A stretch of 64,000 nt of DNA from contig NZ_CP115300.1 in the NCBI RefSeq assembly GCF_027625935.1, forward strand, positions 186,001 to 250,000, given 5' to 3'. The position numbers and the translations under genes are program-made. The notes beneath the pieces are model-generated. The model was not told the origin of the DNA and ran no database searches. It saw only the letters and a list, made by a program, of their open reading frames with translations. Of the stretch, positions 9,281-17,051 are shown in pieces. This stretch comes from Streptomyces camelliae (GTDB lineage: Bacteria > Actinomycetota > Actinomycetes > Streptomycetales > Streptomycetaceae). Within the stretch, counting starts at the first letter, position 1. The number at the start of each line of letters is the position of its first letter.

Positions 9281-9531
9281 AGGGCAGCCCGACCGCGGGG
9301 CGTCCACAGGCGCGTCAAAGCCACCGGCCACGAAACGGTGGACCGCACCCCGCACGGTGACCGCGTTGCATTCGAGCAGGTCAGCCACCCCGGGCACGGT
9401 CAGACCCCGCCCATCAGCCGTATGCACTCCAGACACAGCCTGGTGCCCGGAGCGAGATCACGTGCCCGCAGCCGCTCACGCACCTCGCGTTCCTGGTCCG
9501 ACGTCAACTCCACACGCAGGATCCTCGGCAT
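9260..9531 (-). pseudogene. IS630-family transposase N-terminal fragment, frameshifted
   Basis: From ATG 9531 the minus strand reads a typical IS630 start (MPRILRVELTSDQEREVRER) and then meets a stop. A second frame continues the helix-turn-helix (LTVPGVADLLECNAVTVRGA, VHRFVAGGFDAPVDAPRSG). The frameshift lies near 9405-9425. The DDE domain is missing; the fragment abuts the IS481 relic tail-on. Confidence 0.7.
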
Positions 9532-9603
9532 GGGCAGCCCCTCCCGCCCTGCCTCGTACCCGAACCACGGGCCCACATCACTGGGCCCGTTCAGTGCTCT
9601 CGG

Positions 9604-10098
9604 TCATGGCATTTCGAGTTCGGGCAAAGAGAAGAAATCGGTGATCGCCTCAACGATCCGCTCCTCGATGTCACCCCCGTCAAGATCCGCCTGTGGCCCG
9701 ACCAGATTCGCCGCCGTGAGAACGGGCAACAGCAGGTCGGGCTCCTCACCTCCGCGGTCGTACGGACTCTCGAAGATGAAGTGGGTTATCAGGCCCCCGT
9801 CGCGGTAGTAGCTGAACCAGGGGCGGTGGGCCTTCACGGTGCACGGCTCCGTCTCGAAGACGACGAGCTCGCCGCCGTCTGGGCAAAGCCTCCCGTATGC
9901 GGTAGCGCCATAGTCGTCGGCGTCCCAGCTGAGCATGTTGTGCATCACCACTCCCCAGTCGGTTCCCTTGCCGTACGCGAGTGGCATTCGCCGCAGGCTG
10001 AGGAGTCCTCGCGTGAGCGCATCCAAAGACATCCCCCGGAAAAAGACGACGTTGGTCTCCTCGTGGTGCGGGAGCGGGCCGTGTATCCAATGCGTCAT
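9604..10098 (-). CDS. DUF6461-like hypothetical protein
   Basis: A 164-residue acidic soluble protein rich in aromatic residues (motifs VVFFRGMSLDAL near the start, WFSYYRDGGLITHFIFESP in the C-terminal half). The pattern resembles the actinobacterial DUF6461 family, whose function is not established. The ATG at 10098 starts MTHWIHGPL; an in-frame ATG at 10128 would add ten residues, and neither has a strong ribosome site. It is the only intact-looking gene between two clusters of relics. Confidence 0.65.
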   Translation of the reverse strand: MTHWIHGPLPHHEETNVVFFRGMSLDALTRGLLSLRRMPLAYGKGTDWGVVMHNMLSWDADDYGATAYGRLCPDGGELVVFETEPCTVKAHRPWFSYYRDGGLITHFIFESPYDRGGEEPDLLLPVLTAANLVGPQADLDGGDIEERIVEAITDFFSLPELEMP

Positions 10099-10372
10099 AC
10101 CGGGCACCGTAGAGGAACCCACTGACATGTACGTGCAACCGCCCGCCGTCGGAGACAGCGGCAGCCGGTCAGCGCCAGGCACAGGAGCCGGCCCGCTGGT
10201 CGTGGAACTGGCCAACTCAGTGATCAGTACTCGACTTCGCCGCAACCGCTGAGCGGTAGTCGTCCGGGTACGACTGCATCCAAGTGTTGATCTTGTCCGC
10301 GGCGGGCCGCGGTGACCTCGGCGGCGAAGCGACTGCGAAAGGGCGGGTCGTCGGCGACGGCTCCACCCCGAC

Positions 10373-11203
10373 GTGATGGACCGCATCCGCCACGCGGACC
10401 CCGACCCGGCCGCCCTGGCCTGCAAAGACAACAATCTGCGCGATCCGATCCGCCGCTGCCTGGACAAGAACCCCGACCACCGGCCAACCCCCGACCAGAT
10501 CATCGACGTGTGCGCCGGGACCCTTCAGGCCGGACAGTGGCTGCCCACCGCCCTCACCGCCCGCCTCGATCAACGCACCGCCGAGCTGGACAAAATCCTC
10601 TCCCGGCGGGGACGCCCGATCGTCAAGCTCAGCGCCGTCCCACTCATCCTGGCCATCGGCGCCATCATCGCGCTCATCTTCGCCAGCTCCCACCACACCG
10701 ACCAGACCTCCAGCCCGCCATCCCCGGCGAGCAGCAGGTTCGTCGCCGCTCCGTCCGCGACATCAGCAGCGTCCACCTCGCCGACACCGATAGCAGTCCG
10801 CGATGGCGAGGACCCGTACGCCGACGGCTGCCGGGTGGACGAGGAGGAAGTCGACCGGCGCCCCATGTCCTTCCCCGGCGGATCGCCCTACAGCTATCTC
10901 GTGCTCTTCCACTCACACCGGTGCGACGCCAGCTGGGGGTACGTGTACGGCCCGAACTCCAGCCGGTGGTCCGTGCACATCGTCGCCCACCGTCAGGGTG
11001 ACGGGGCCACCGCCCCCTCCTCCTTCTCCGGCAACCAGCGGCCCAACTCCTGGGGCAACCTGCTGTCCACCCGCACTGGCTGCGTGTCGGCCGAGGCATA
11101 CATCACCCAGGGCAGAGCGCAGTCCTCCCACACCATCACCGACTGCGCGCAAGACCACGGAGCGGTCACCAGGACGACGGGCAGTGCCTCGCACGCGTCC
11201 TGA
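10373..11203 (+). pseudogene. 5'-truncated Ser/Thr protein kinase with C-terminal DUF2690 domain
   Basis: The frame opens inside kinase subdomain XI: DPIRRCLDKNPDHRPTPDQI is the end of a bacterial Hanks-type kinase C-lobe. It continues through a juxtamembrane linker, one transmembrane segment (about residues 86-104, LSAVPLILAIGAIIALIFA), a Ser/Thr/Pro-rich spacer, and an extracellular domain with YADGCRVDEE...LVLFHSHRCDASWG, matching DUF2690. The ATP site, HRD and DFG motifs are absent, so it cannot be a kinase. The GTG/ATG at 10373-10378 lacks a clear ribosome site. Truncated relic, or a membrane-tethered DUF2690 protein if expressed. Confidence 0.65.
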
Positions 11204-11306
11204 CGTCGCGCACCCGGGTGATGACGCCGCGCGGCACCACGGCCGTCACTGGCCTGGAGCTGATGGTGGCGCTGCACCACGAGTCTTTTCACTCTGCGAA
11301 ATCCAG

Positions 11307-11963
11307 TCAGTCGGGGGCTGCCGGGTTCGTGGCGGATTTCGTCAGGGCATCGAGCTGGGCGGCGAGGTCGGGGTGGGCGGGGGTGAGGTGGGGGCGGGTG
11401 GCGTTGAGGGGATGGATGAGGACGGCGGGGTCGTCGTGGGCGAGGGCCGCGTGGAGCTGGGAGAGCGGGTTGCGGGCCGCGGTGGGCAGGTCGGTGAGGG
11501 CGGTGATCTGGCCGGCGATGCGGCGCAGGTCGGCTGCGTTGCGGCGGGCCCAGGTGGCGGTGGTGCGTTCGGCGGCGCGGCGTTCGCGGGTGGCCTGGAC
11601 GCGTTGTTCGCCGGTGGTTCCGGCGGGGCCGGGCCGGCCCCTCAGGTAGCGGCGTTCGGCGGCTTGGCGGCTGGCGACGCCGAGGGGGTGGGCGAGGTCC
11701 GCCCAGCTGGCACCCGCCTGGCGGGCGGTTTCGATCAGGCCGGTTTCCCATCCGGCGAGCTGCTCGCGGACCTGTCGCAACAGTAGAAGAGAGGCCAGGG
11801 CCTGCTCCGGGCCGACGTCGTGAGTCCCGGCAGTGCCGGGGACATCGTGCCGGGCGGACTGCAGGGCGTCGTTTATGGCGTGAAGGGCTGCCGCGGCGGC
11901 GAGGAATGACGCCGGGCTTGGTGTGTCGGCGCTGGACGATGCCGGCTGGTCGGTCGGGGTCAT
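11307..11963 (-). CDS. rheA: RheA-type HSP18 transcriptional regulator
   Basis: A 218-residue Ala/Arg-rich protein divergent from hsp18, exactly as orfY/rheA is placed in Streptomyces albus. It shows a helix-turn-helix-like stretch (ETARQAGASWADLAHPLGVA, residues about 79-98). Known biology: RheA is a thermosensing repressor that releases its operator on heating. The gap to hsp18 holds two copies of the operator type described for RheA. The ATG at 11963 has GGAGG five bases upstream. The assignment rests on context, operator match and general sequence character. Confidence 0.8.
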   Translation of the reverse strand: MTPTDQPASSSADTPSPASFLAAAAALHAINDALQSARHDVPGTAGTHDVGPEQALASLLLLRQVREQLAGWETGLIETARQAGASWADLAHPLGVASRQAAERRYLRGRPGPAGTTGEQRVQATRERRAAERTTATWARRNAADLRRIAGQITALTDLPTAARNPLSQLHAALAHDDPAVLIHPLNATRPHLTPAHPDLAAQLDALTKSATNPAAPD

Positions 11964-11979
11964 GGGCGCCTCCCTCGTT

Positions 11980-11998
11980 AGTCATCCTTTGGATGACA
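11980..11998. promoter_or_regulatory. RheA operator copy 1
   Basis: AGTCATC-N5-GATGACA, one base from the symmetric TGTCATC-N5-GATGACA operator described for S. albus RheA. It lies nearest to rheA and probably mediates autoregulation. Confidence 0.75.
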
Positions 11999-12005
11999 CC
12001 CATGT

Positions 12006-12034
12006 TTGTCATCCATTGGATGACATGTTACAAC
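12006..12034 (+). promoter_or_regulatory. hsp18 promoter with embedded RheA operator copy 2
   Basis: TTGTCA (12006-12011), a 17-bp spacer and TACAAC (12029-12034) form a vegetative-type promoter 58 bp before the hsp18 start. The perfect operator TGTCATCCATTGGATGACA (12007-12025) covers the -35 box and spacer, so bound repressor would exclude polymerase. Confidence 0.75.
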
Positions 12035-12091
12035 GGTGTCAGTGAGGCGCATTGGCAGCGACTGCCCGAACCTGCTGGAGGTGTTTTCACG

Positions 12092-12523
12092 ATGTTGATG
12101 CGCACTGACCCCTTCCGTGAGCTGGACCGGCTGGCGCAGCAGCTGCTGGGCCCGGGCACCTGGTCGCGGCCGTCCCCGATGCCGATGGACGCCTACCGCG
12201 AGGATGACCAGTACGTGGTGGCCTTCGACATCCCCGGCGTCACCGCGGACGCGATCGACATCGACGTCGAACGGAACATGCTGACCGTCAAGGCTGAGCG
12301 CCGGCCCGCGACGAAGGCCGACGACGTGCAGATGGAACTGTCGGAACGGCCGCTGGGCGTCTTCTCCCGCCAGATCGTGCTCGCCGACACCCTGGACACC
12401 GAGCACATCCAGGCCGACTACGACGCAGGCGTGCTCACCCTGCGCATCCCGATCACCGAGCGCGCCAAGCCCCGCAAGATCGCCATCGGCGTCGGATCCG
12501 GCCGCAAGGAGATCTCCGGCTGA
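12092..12523 (+). CDS. hsp18: HSP18, small heat-shock protein of the Hsp20/alpha-crystallin family
   Basis: A 143-residue Hsp20 protein, the same length as S. albus HSP18. The alpha-crystallin domain spans about residues 35-135 (PMDAYREDDQYVVAFDIPGV, then GVLTLRIPITERAKPRKI near the end with the conserved A/G-x-L motif). It is an ATP-independent holdase that binds unfolding proteins in the cytoplasm and contributes to thermotolerance. The ATG at 12092 has GGAGG ten bases upstream; an in-frame ATG at 12098 is the alternative. Regulation by RheA is indicated by the overlapping operators. A strong hairpin follows at 12551. Confidence 0.92.
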   Translation: MLMRTDPFRELDRLAQQLLGPGTWSRPSPMPMDAYREDDQYVVAFDIPGVTADAIDIDVERNMLTVKAERRPATKADDVQMELSERPLGVFSRQIVLADTLDTEHIQADYDAGVLTLRIPITERAKPRKIAIGVGSGRKEISG

Positions 12524-12550
12524 GCCGGACCCGATGAGGGCTGACCAGCG

Positions 12551-12594
12551 GCGGAGGACGGGTATCTGATCTCCCCCTCTCGCCCGTCCTCCGC
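12551..12594 (+). terminator. Hairpin downstream of hsp18
   Basis: Perfect 12-bp arms, GCGGAGGACGGG (12551-12562) and its complement (12583-12594), enclose a 20-base pyrimidine-rich loop. It would end the heat-shock transcript before the DUF2267 genes. Confidence 0.7.
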
Positions 12595-12627
12595 GCCCCC
12601 GTGGACCGAGGAAGGGTGGCGGCCGAC

Positions 12628-13023
12628 ATGACGGTGCGACGCGAAGCGTTCCTCGACCATGTGAAGGAACGCGGCGAGTACGACACTCTGCAGGAAGCCG
12701 GACGCGCGGCCCGCGTGGTGCTCGCCCTGCTGGGCGCACATCTGGTCGGCGAGGTACGCGCCCAGCTGGCGGCACGTCTGCCGGAAGACTTCGCCCTGAT
12801 CCTGCTCAACCCGCTGCAGAGCGCCGAGCCGCTGCCCCCGGAGCGGTTCGTGCGTGCGACCGCGGCCTGGATCGAGGGCGCCACCGAACAGACCGCGGCC
12901 TGGGACGTCAGCGCCGTCCTCTCCACGGTCGCCGACGCCGCCGACGACGACCTCCTCAAACAGATCCTGCTCCAGCTCCCTGTGGGCTACGACCTCCTGT
13001 TCGGCCGTCCCCAGCCCACCTGA
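12628..13023 (+). CDS. DUF2267-domain protein (copy 1)
   Basis: 131 residues covering one DUF2267 domain: FLDHVKERGEY, then a helix with LPEDFALILLNPL, and the tail LLKQILLQLPVGYDLLFG. Members are small helical proteins of unknown function often placed near small heat-shock genes. The ATG at 12628 is favoured, with GGAAGG twelve bases upstream; an in-frame GTG at 12601 is possible. It probably forms a pair with the next gene, 68 bases away. Confidence 0.8.
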   Translation: MTVRREAFLDHVKERGEYDTLQEAGRAARVVLALLGAHLVGEVRAQLAARLPEDFALILLNPLQSAEPLPPERFVRATAAWIEGATEQTAAWDVSAVLSTVADAADDDLLKQILLQLPVGYDLLFGRPQPT

Positions 13024-13091
13024 CCACCCACCCCCGATGACCGCACACAGGCCACCACGACCCTGGTGACAGAAAGGCAACCACCGCAGTG

Positions 13092-13526
13092 ATGTCCGAC
13101 CAGAGCGCGCCGCTCCAGCAGCCCTACGGCAGGGCGTACGAGCAGATGCTGGAAAAGGTCCGCTACGACGGTGCCTACCCCACCCGGGAGAAGGCCGAGG
13201 AAGCCGTCCGCCTCGTCCTCGCCGGACTGGGACGCCAGCTGACCGGCGACGAACGCGTCGAACTGGCCGCCCGCCTTCCCTTCGAAGCCGCACGCATCTT
13301 CACCGCCCAGATCCCCGACACCCAGCCGCTGACCGGCTGGGCCTTCGTCAAAGACCTCGCCTCCCGCACCGGCGCCAGTCTGGCCACCACCCGCTGGGAC
13401 ACCGGATCCGTCCTCTGTGTCGTCGCAGCCCTGGCAGGCCTCGATCTCCTCACCCGGATCCTGCGCCAGCTTCCCACCGGCTACGCGCTCTTGTTCGGCC
13501 GTGCCGAACTCATCCAAGCCGCATAG
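13092..13526 (+). CDS. DUF2267-domain protein (copy 2)
   Basis: 144 residues with the same domain plan as the gene before it (YEQMLEKVRYDGAYPTREKA, LAARLPFEAARIFTAQIPD, LLTRILRQLPTGYALLFGR), so the two are tandem paralogues. Start is ATG 13092, or the adjacent GTG 13089. Its transcript would run into the hairpin at 13740. Function unknown; a stress link is inferred only from the neighbouring hsp18. Confidence 0.8.
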   Translation: MSDQSAPLQQPYGRAYEQMLEKVRYDGAYPTREKAEEAVRLVLAGLGRQLTGDERVELAARLPFEAARIFTAQIPDTQPLTGWAFVKDLASRTGASLATTRWDTGSVLCVVAALAGLDLLTRILRQLPTGYALLFGRAELIQAA

Positions 13527-13739
13527 ATGCCCGGGCCGGGCCTTTCCGGCGCCACAGCACGCCGGTGACCCGTGACGCGTGCTTGGGCTGCAAAGACCGC
13601 ACCGCGCGTCACGCTGGCATCATGCTGACGCGGCCAGGCCGCAACGTGGTCCCACCGGCGCTGAGCGGGAGAACTTCGCTCACTATGAACCACACAAGTG
13701 GGCAGCCTTCCGGCGCCTCACCCGGCGAAAGGCGCGCAG

Positions 13740-13778
13740 GCCTGCGCGAGTGGTGACACCGCCCCCGCTCGCGCAGGC
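13740..13778. terminator. Hairpin between converging genes
   Basis: GCCTGCGCGAG (13740-13750) is repeated in inverse at 13768-13778 with a 17-base loop. It lies between the DUF2267 gene and the minus-strand small frame ending at 13786, so it can act in both directions. Confidence 0.6.
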
Positions 13779-13785
13779 AGCATGA

Positions 13786-13920
13786 TCACTCGTCGGACAG
13801 CGGGTCCCCGTCCTCGCCGAACCGCCGGTGCCAGCGCAGCGTCTCACGGTTCTGCCGTTTCATCCCGGCCCGGATCCGGTCCGGGACCGGCCCGTCAGCC
13901 TGGCGCACCCCGTCCGGCAT
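13786..13920 (-). CDS. Possible small protein of 44 residues, or C-terminal remnant
   Basis: The frame from ATG 13920 has strong G/C third positions throughout and a natural-looking sequence (VPDRIRAGMKRQNRETLRWH, ending GDPLSDE). No family is recognised. A stop lies about twelve codons upstream in the same frame, so it is either a true small gene or the tail of a destroyed one. Confidence 0.35.
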   Translation of the reverse strand: MPDGVRQADGPVPDRIRAGMKRQNRETLRWHRRFGEDGDPLSDE

Positions 13921-14074
13921 TCCGGGCACAGTTCTTGACGTCCCTCATCACTGATCACGGTCCCCCACCCCCGGCACATCTCGCAGCCGCGGGCCAGGTG
14001 GTGATCCGGTCAGTACACGTCAGCCCCAGTCAACCTGTTGGTTCCAATGGGTCCGATCGGGGCTGATCTGCGTG
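13921..14074. other. Short spacer next to integrase relic
   Basis: No gene or hairpin of note between the small minus frame and the integrase relic. Confidence 0.3.
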
Positions 14075-14615
14075 TCAGGCCAGGTCGGCGGAGGCGTTGT
14101 CGTCCCAGCCGTCACCGATTCTGCATGTAGCCGAGCATCGAGCGGGAGCGGCAGGCCCAGCCTCCCTGGTCGGCGCTGGCGATGCCGTCGCGGCCATTGC
14201 GCCAGGCGACGGAGGCCAGGCCGATGCGCATGCAGTGCCCGGTCGAGGCGATGGGCACCCCGGCCCGGGCGGAGATCCGCTTGATGGCGCGGGTGACGGA
14301 GTCCGGTCCCATGTCGCCGGTGTGACGTGGCCCCACCTGCCGATGCCGACGAACGCCGGCGTCGACGGGTCGGCCCACTGCCGGCCGTACTCGGCGGCCA
14401 GGCGGGTGCGGTAGGCGGTCCAGGCCCGCACCGGGCAGATCTCGGGAACATCAGCGTACCGAATCTTGGCGTTGCGCACCAAGTACTTGGTCTTACTGGT
14501 GAGCACCGCGACGACCAGGCCGCGCGGGTGCAGGGTGACGTCGCCGGTGAGCAGCCCGGCCGGGTCCTGGCTACGGCTGGCGTAGTGGAAGCCGGTCAGG
14601 GTGAGCGCCCTGTCC
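14075..14615 (-). pseudogene. Tyrosine recombinase (integrase) C-terminal relic
   Basis: Two minus-strand frames together rebuild the catalytic half of a Streptomyces-type phage integrase: ALTLTGFHYASRSQD, then PEICPVRAWTAYRTRLAAEY, then, after a shift near 14320, SVTRAIKRISARAGVPIAST, GHCMRIGLASVAW (Arg box) and, after another shift near 14118, GDGWDDNASADLA at the end. The N-terminal part is lost and there are at least two frameshifts. Not functional. Confidence 0.7.
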
Positions 14616-14734
14616 CGGCGCCGGTGCGGGTGTCGGGGCAGGCCCAGGCGACGGCTCGCAGCGGCGCCGGTGAGCGGGCGGACTCCGGGGCAGCCCCGGC
14701 CGGAGCGGAGCCGGGCGGCGGTGGGGACCGGCAC

Positions 14735-14851
14735 CTGCCGCTCCGGGACCGGCTTGCGGCCCGGGTACCTGAACCGCCTCTCCCGCTTCGGCAGGAGCAG
14801 CTCGATCCGCCCCCACACGTCGTCCGACACGATCCACGGCGAAGCCCCCAT
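14735..14851 (-). pseudogene. IS5-family transposase N-terminal fragment
   Basis: From ATG 14851 the protein reads ASPWIVSDDVWGRIELLLPK and FRYPGRKPVPERQ, the classic start of IS5-group transposases. The frame then leaves the homology and joins the integrase relic. Confidence 0.65.
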
Positions 14852-15136
14852 GCCCCGGACAACGCCGAACTCGCCGACCGGACACGGCCACCTGTGCCGA
14901 GGCTCGATAGTTGTCACCGGCGGAGCCGACAAGGCTGGCAGAAGGGCCGGGCCGAAGCAGCCTGGTTGTCACCTGGAAGGCAGGCTACTTGTCACAGACG
15001 CTCGGTGCCTTTCGATCCCTCACCTCGTGGTCCGCCGGCGGCTCGGGCTCGACGGCCGTACCGACATAGCGTGACGGCGCCGGTCACGAGGACGCGCATG
15101 CGCCATCTCCCCGGGGTGGCGCGAACCGGAAGCGCG

Positions 15137-15880
15137 TCACCAGGGCACCTCTCCCTCGTCGTCGAAGAAGCGGCCCGTCGGCCCGTCGGCCGATACGGTG
15201 GCCAGCCGGATCGCGGCGGCTGCGCCCTGCTGGGGGGTGCGCACTCCCCGGAAGCCGTTGAGGTCGGTCGCCGTGAAGCCGGGGCAGACGGCGTTGATCA
15301 GGATGTGGGTGTCGGCCAGTTCCTTGGCGTACTGCACGGTGACGGCGTTGAGGAACGTCTTCGACGGAGCGTAGGCGATAGAGATGGGGCCCGTCTCGGC
15401 GCCAGGCGTGGTCTGGAGTGTGAGGGAGCCGACGCTGCTGGAGACGTTCACAATCCGCGGCGACGGCGAGCGGCGCAGCAGAGGGAGCAGGGCGTTGGTG
15501 ACGCGGATGACGCCGATCACGTTGGTCTCCACGGCCGCCCGTACCCGGTTCACGTCGACCGTGGTGGGCTCCTGCGGTCCGCCGCCGGTGATCCCCGCAT
15601 TGTTGACGAGCGCGTCGAGCCGCCCGGCCCGCTCCTCCATCAGCCGAGCCGCCGCTGTCACGCTGGCGTCGTCGGTCACATCCAGCGGCACGCCGAACGC
15701 GTCGGCTCCTGCCGTGCGCAGCTTGTCCACAGCGGCCTCGCGCCGCTCCTCGTTCCGCGCGCCGATTCCGACGGACCAGCCGAGGGCGCCGAGCCCGGCG
15801 GCGATCTCGTACCCGATGCCCTTGTTGGCCCCGGTCACCAGCGCGACCTTGTGGTGGTTCACGGTGTTCGTCTCACTCAT
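15137..15880 (-). CDS. Classical SDR-family oxidoreductase
   Basis: 247 residues with all classical SDR motifs: cofactor loop TGANKGIGYEIA (residues about 16-27), NNAG, catalytic Ser in IVNVSSSVGS, and the active-site Y-A-P-S-K (IAYAPSKTF), followed by NAVCPGFTATDLN. It resembles carbonyl-reductase-like SDRs using NADP(H). The ATG at 15880 begins the protein. It is divergent from a LysR regulator 98 bases away with a clean palindrome between them, a typical regulator/target pair. Confidence 0.9.
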   Translation of the reverse strand: MSETNTVNHHKVALVTGANKGIGYEIAAGLGALGWSVGIGARNEERREAAVDKLRTAGADAFGVPLDVTDDASVTAAARLMEERAGRLDALVNNAGITGGGPQEPTTVDVNRVRAAVETNVIGVIRVTNALLPLLRRSPSPRIVNVSSSVGSLTLQTTPGAETGPISIAYAPSKTFLNAVTVQYAKELADTHILINAVCPGFTATDLNGFRGVRTPQQGAAAAIRLATVSADGPTGRFFDDEGEVPW

Positions 15881-15936
15881 GACATCGATACTTCTCCCCC
15901 GCCGGGCAGGGCGTCCAAGACCGACTGGGTGGACGG

Positions 15937-15955
15937 CGATACCGCCCGGGTATCG
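15937..15955. promoter_or_regulatory. LysR-type operator candidate
   Basis: CGATACC-N5-GGTATCG, perfect 7-bp arms, containing the T-N11-A pattern of LysR-type binding sites. It lies 23 bp before the regulator start and 56 bp before the SDR start. Confidence 0.7.
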
Positions 15956-15978
15956 CTCCTGGCCGTTAGGCTGGCGGG

Positions 15979-16827
15979 GTGGAGACACGTGAGCTGCGGT
16001 ACTTCGTCGCGGTCGCCGAAGAGCTGCACTTCGGCCGGGCCGCGCAGCGGCTCGGGATCGCCCAACCCCCGCTGTCGCGGGCGATCGGCGGGCTCGAACG
16101 GCGCCTGGGCACCCTCCTGCTGGAGCGCGGCAGCCGGGGTGTCGCCCTGACCGTGGCAGGGGCGGTGCTGCTGCGGGAGGCGCGGGCGGCGCTGGCCGCC
16201 GTCGAGGCCGCCGAACGGCGCACCCGCCGGGCCGCCCTCGCGGCGACCGGCCGCCCCGCCGTGGTCTTGGCCGCGAAGGCGGGCGCCTCCGGTGAACTGC
16301 TGGCGAAACTCCTCGACGCCTACGCCGCCGAGCCCGGCGCCGTCGCCGTGGACGTCGTGCTGTGCGGACCGGGCGAGCAGGCACGGTTGCTGCACGACGG
16401 CCGGGCCGACGTAGCCCTGCTGCATCGGCCATTCGACGACACGGCCGGCTTCGACACCGAGGACCTGCGCTCCGAGGGTCAGGTCGCGATCCTCCCGGCG
16501 GGCCACCCTCTCAGCGCCCGCCCCCACGTGCGGCTCGCCGAGGTCACCGACCTTCCCGACCTGCCCCTGCCCCGCTGGCCTCGCCCTGACGGCACCTTCC
16601 CGGACGGCCCCGGACCGCAGGTGCGCGACCACACGCAACTCACCCAGCTCATCGCCCTCGGCCGCGCCTGCGCGGTCGTGCCGGAGTCGGGCCGCACCGG
16701 CCTGCGCGAGGACCTCACCGCCGTACCGGTCCCCGACGCCCCCCACGTCACCACGGTCATCGCCTGGCCACCGCACAGCCGCTCCACGGCGGTCGCGGGG
16801 CTGGTCCGCGCCGCCACTGCCCTGTGA
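15979..16827 (+). CDS. LysR-family transcriptional regulator
   Basis: 282 residues starting at GTG. Residues 1-60 are the LysR winged helix (ELRYFVAVAEELHFGRAAQR, LGIAQPPLSRAIGGLERRLG), followed by a linker helix and a substrate-binding-like effector domain. It is divergent from the SDR gene at 15880 and very likely controls it, with the intergenic palindrome as its site. The effector is unknown. Confidence 0.9.
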   Translation: METRELRYFVAVAEELHFGRAAQRLGIAQPPLSRAIGGLERRLGTLLLERGSRGVALTVAGAVLLREARAALAAVEAAERRTRRAALAATGRPAVVLAAKAGASGELLAKLLDAYAAEPGAVAVDVVLCGPGEQARLLHDGRADVALLHRPFDDTAGFDTEDLRSEGQVAILPAGHPLSARPHVRLAEVTDLPDLPLPRWPRPDGTFPDGPGPQVRDHTQLTQLIALGRACAVVPESGRTGLREDLTAVPVPDAPHVTTVIAWPPHSRSTAVAGLVRAATAL

Positions 16828-17051
16828 CCGACGGCGGTGAACGCCAGGACACAGAGTTGGATTTCGGGCACAGCGTCCGGTCTGCCATCAGCTCCCGACA
16901 CATCGTGCGGTACGAGGTGACTGGCCTGCACCGGCGTCGCCGGAACCACAGCCAGGCTCCGACGCGGAGTGACAACAAGCCTGTCTTGGTGACACCTATC
17001 GCGCCTCGGCTCACCACCAGGACCGATCACCTCACTGTGCTAGGCGTTCTC

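Noticed and set aside
14327..16150. Long plus-strand open frame across the integrase relic and the SDR gene
   Set aside because: It runs antisense to a clear SDR with all catalytic motifs; low-complexity translation.
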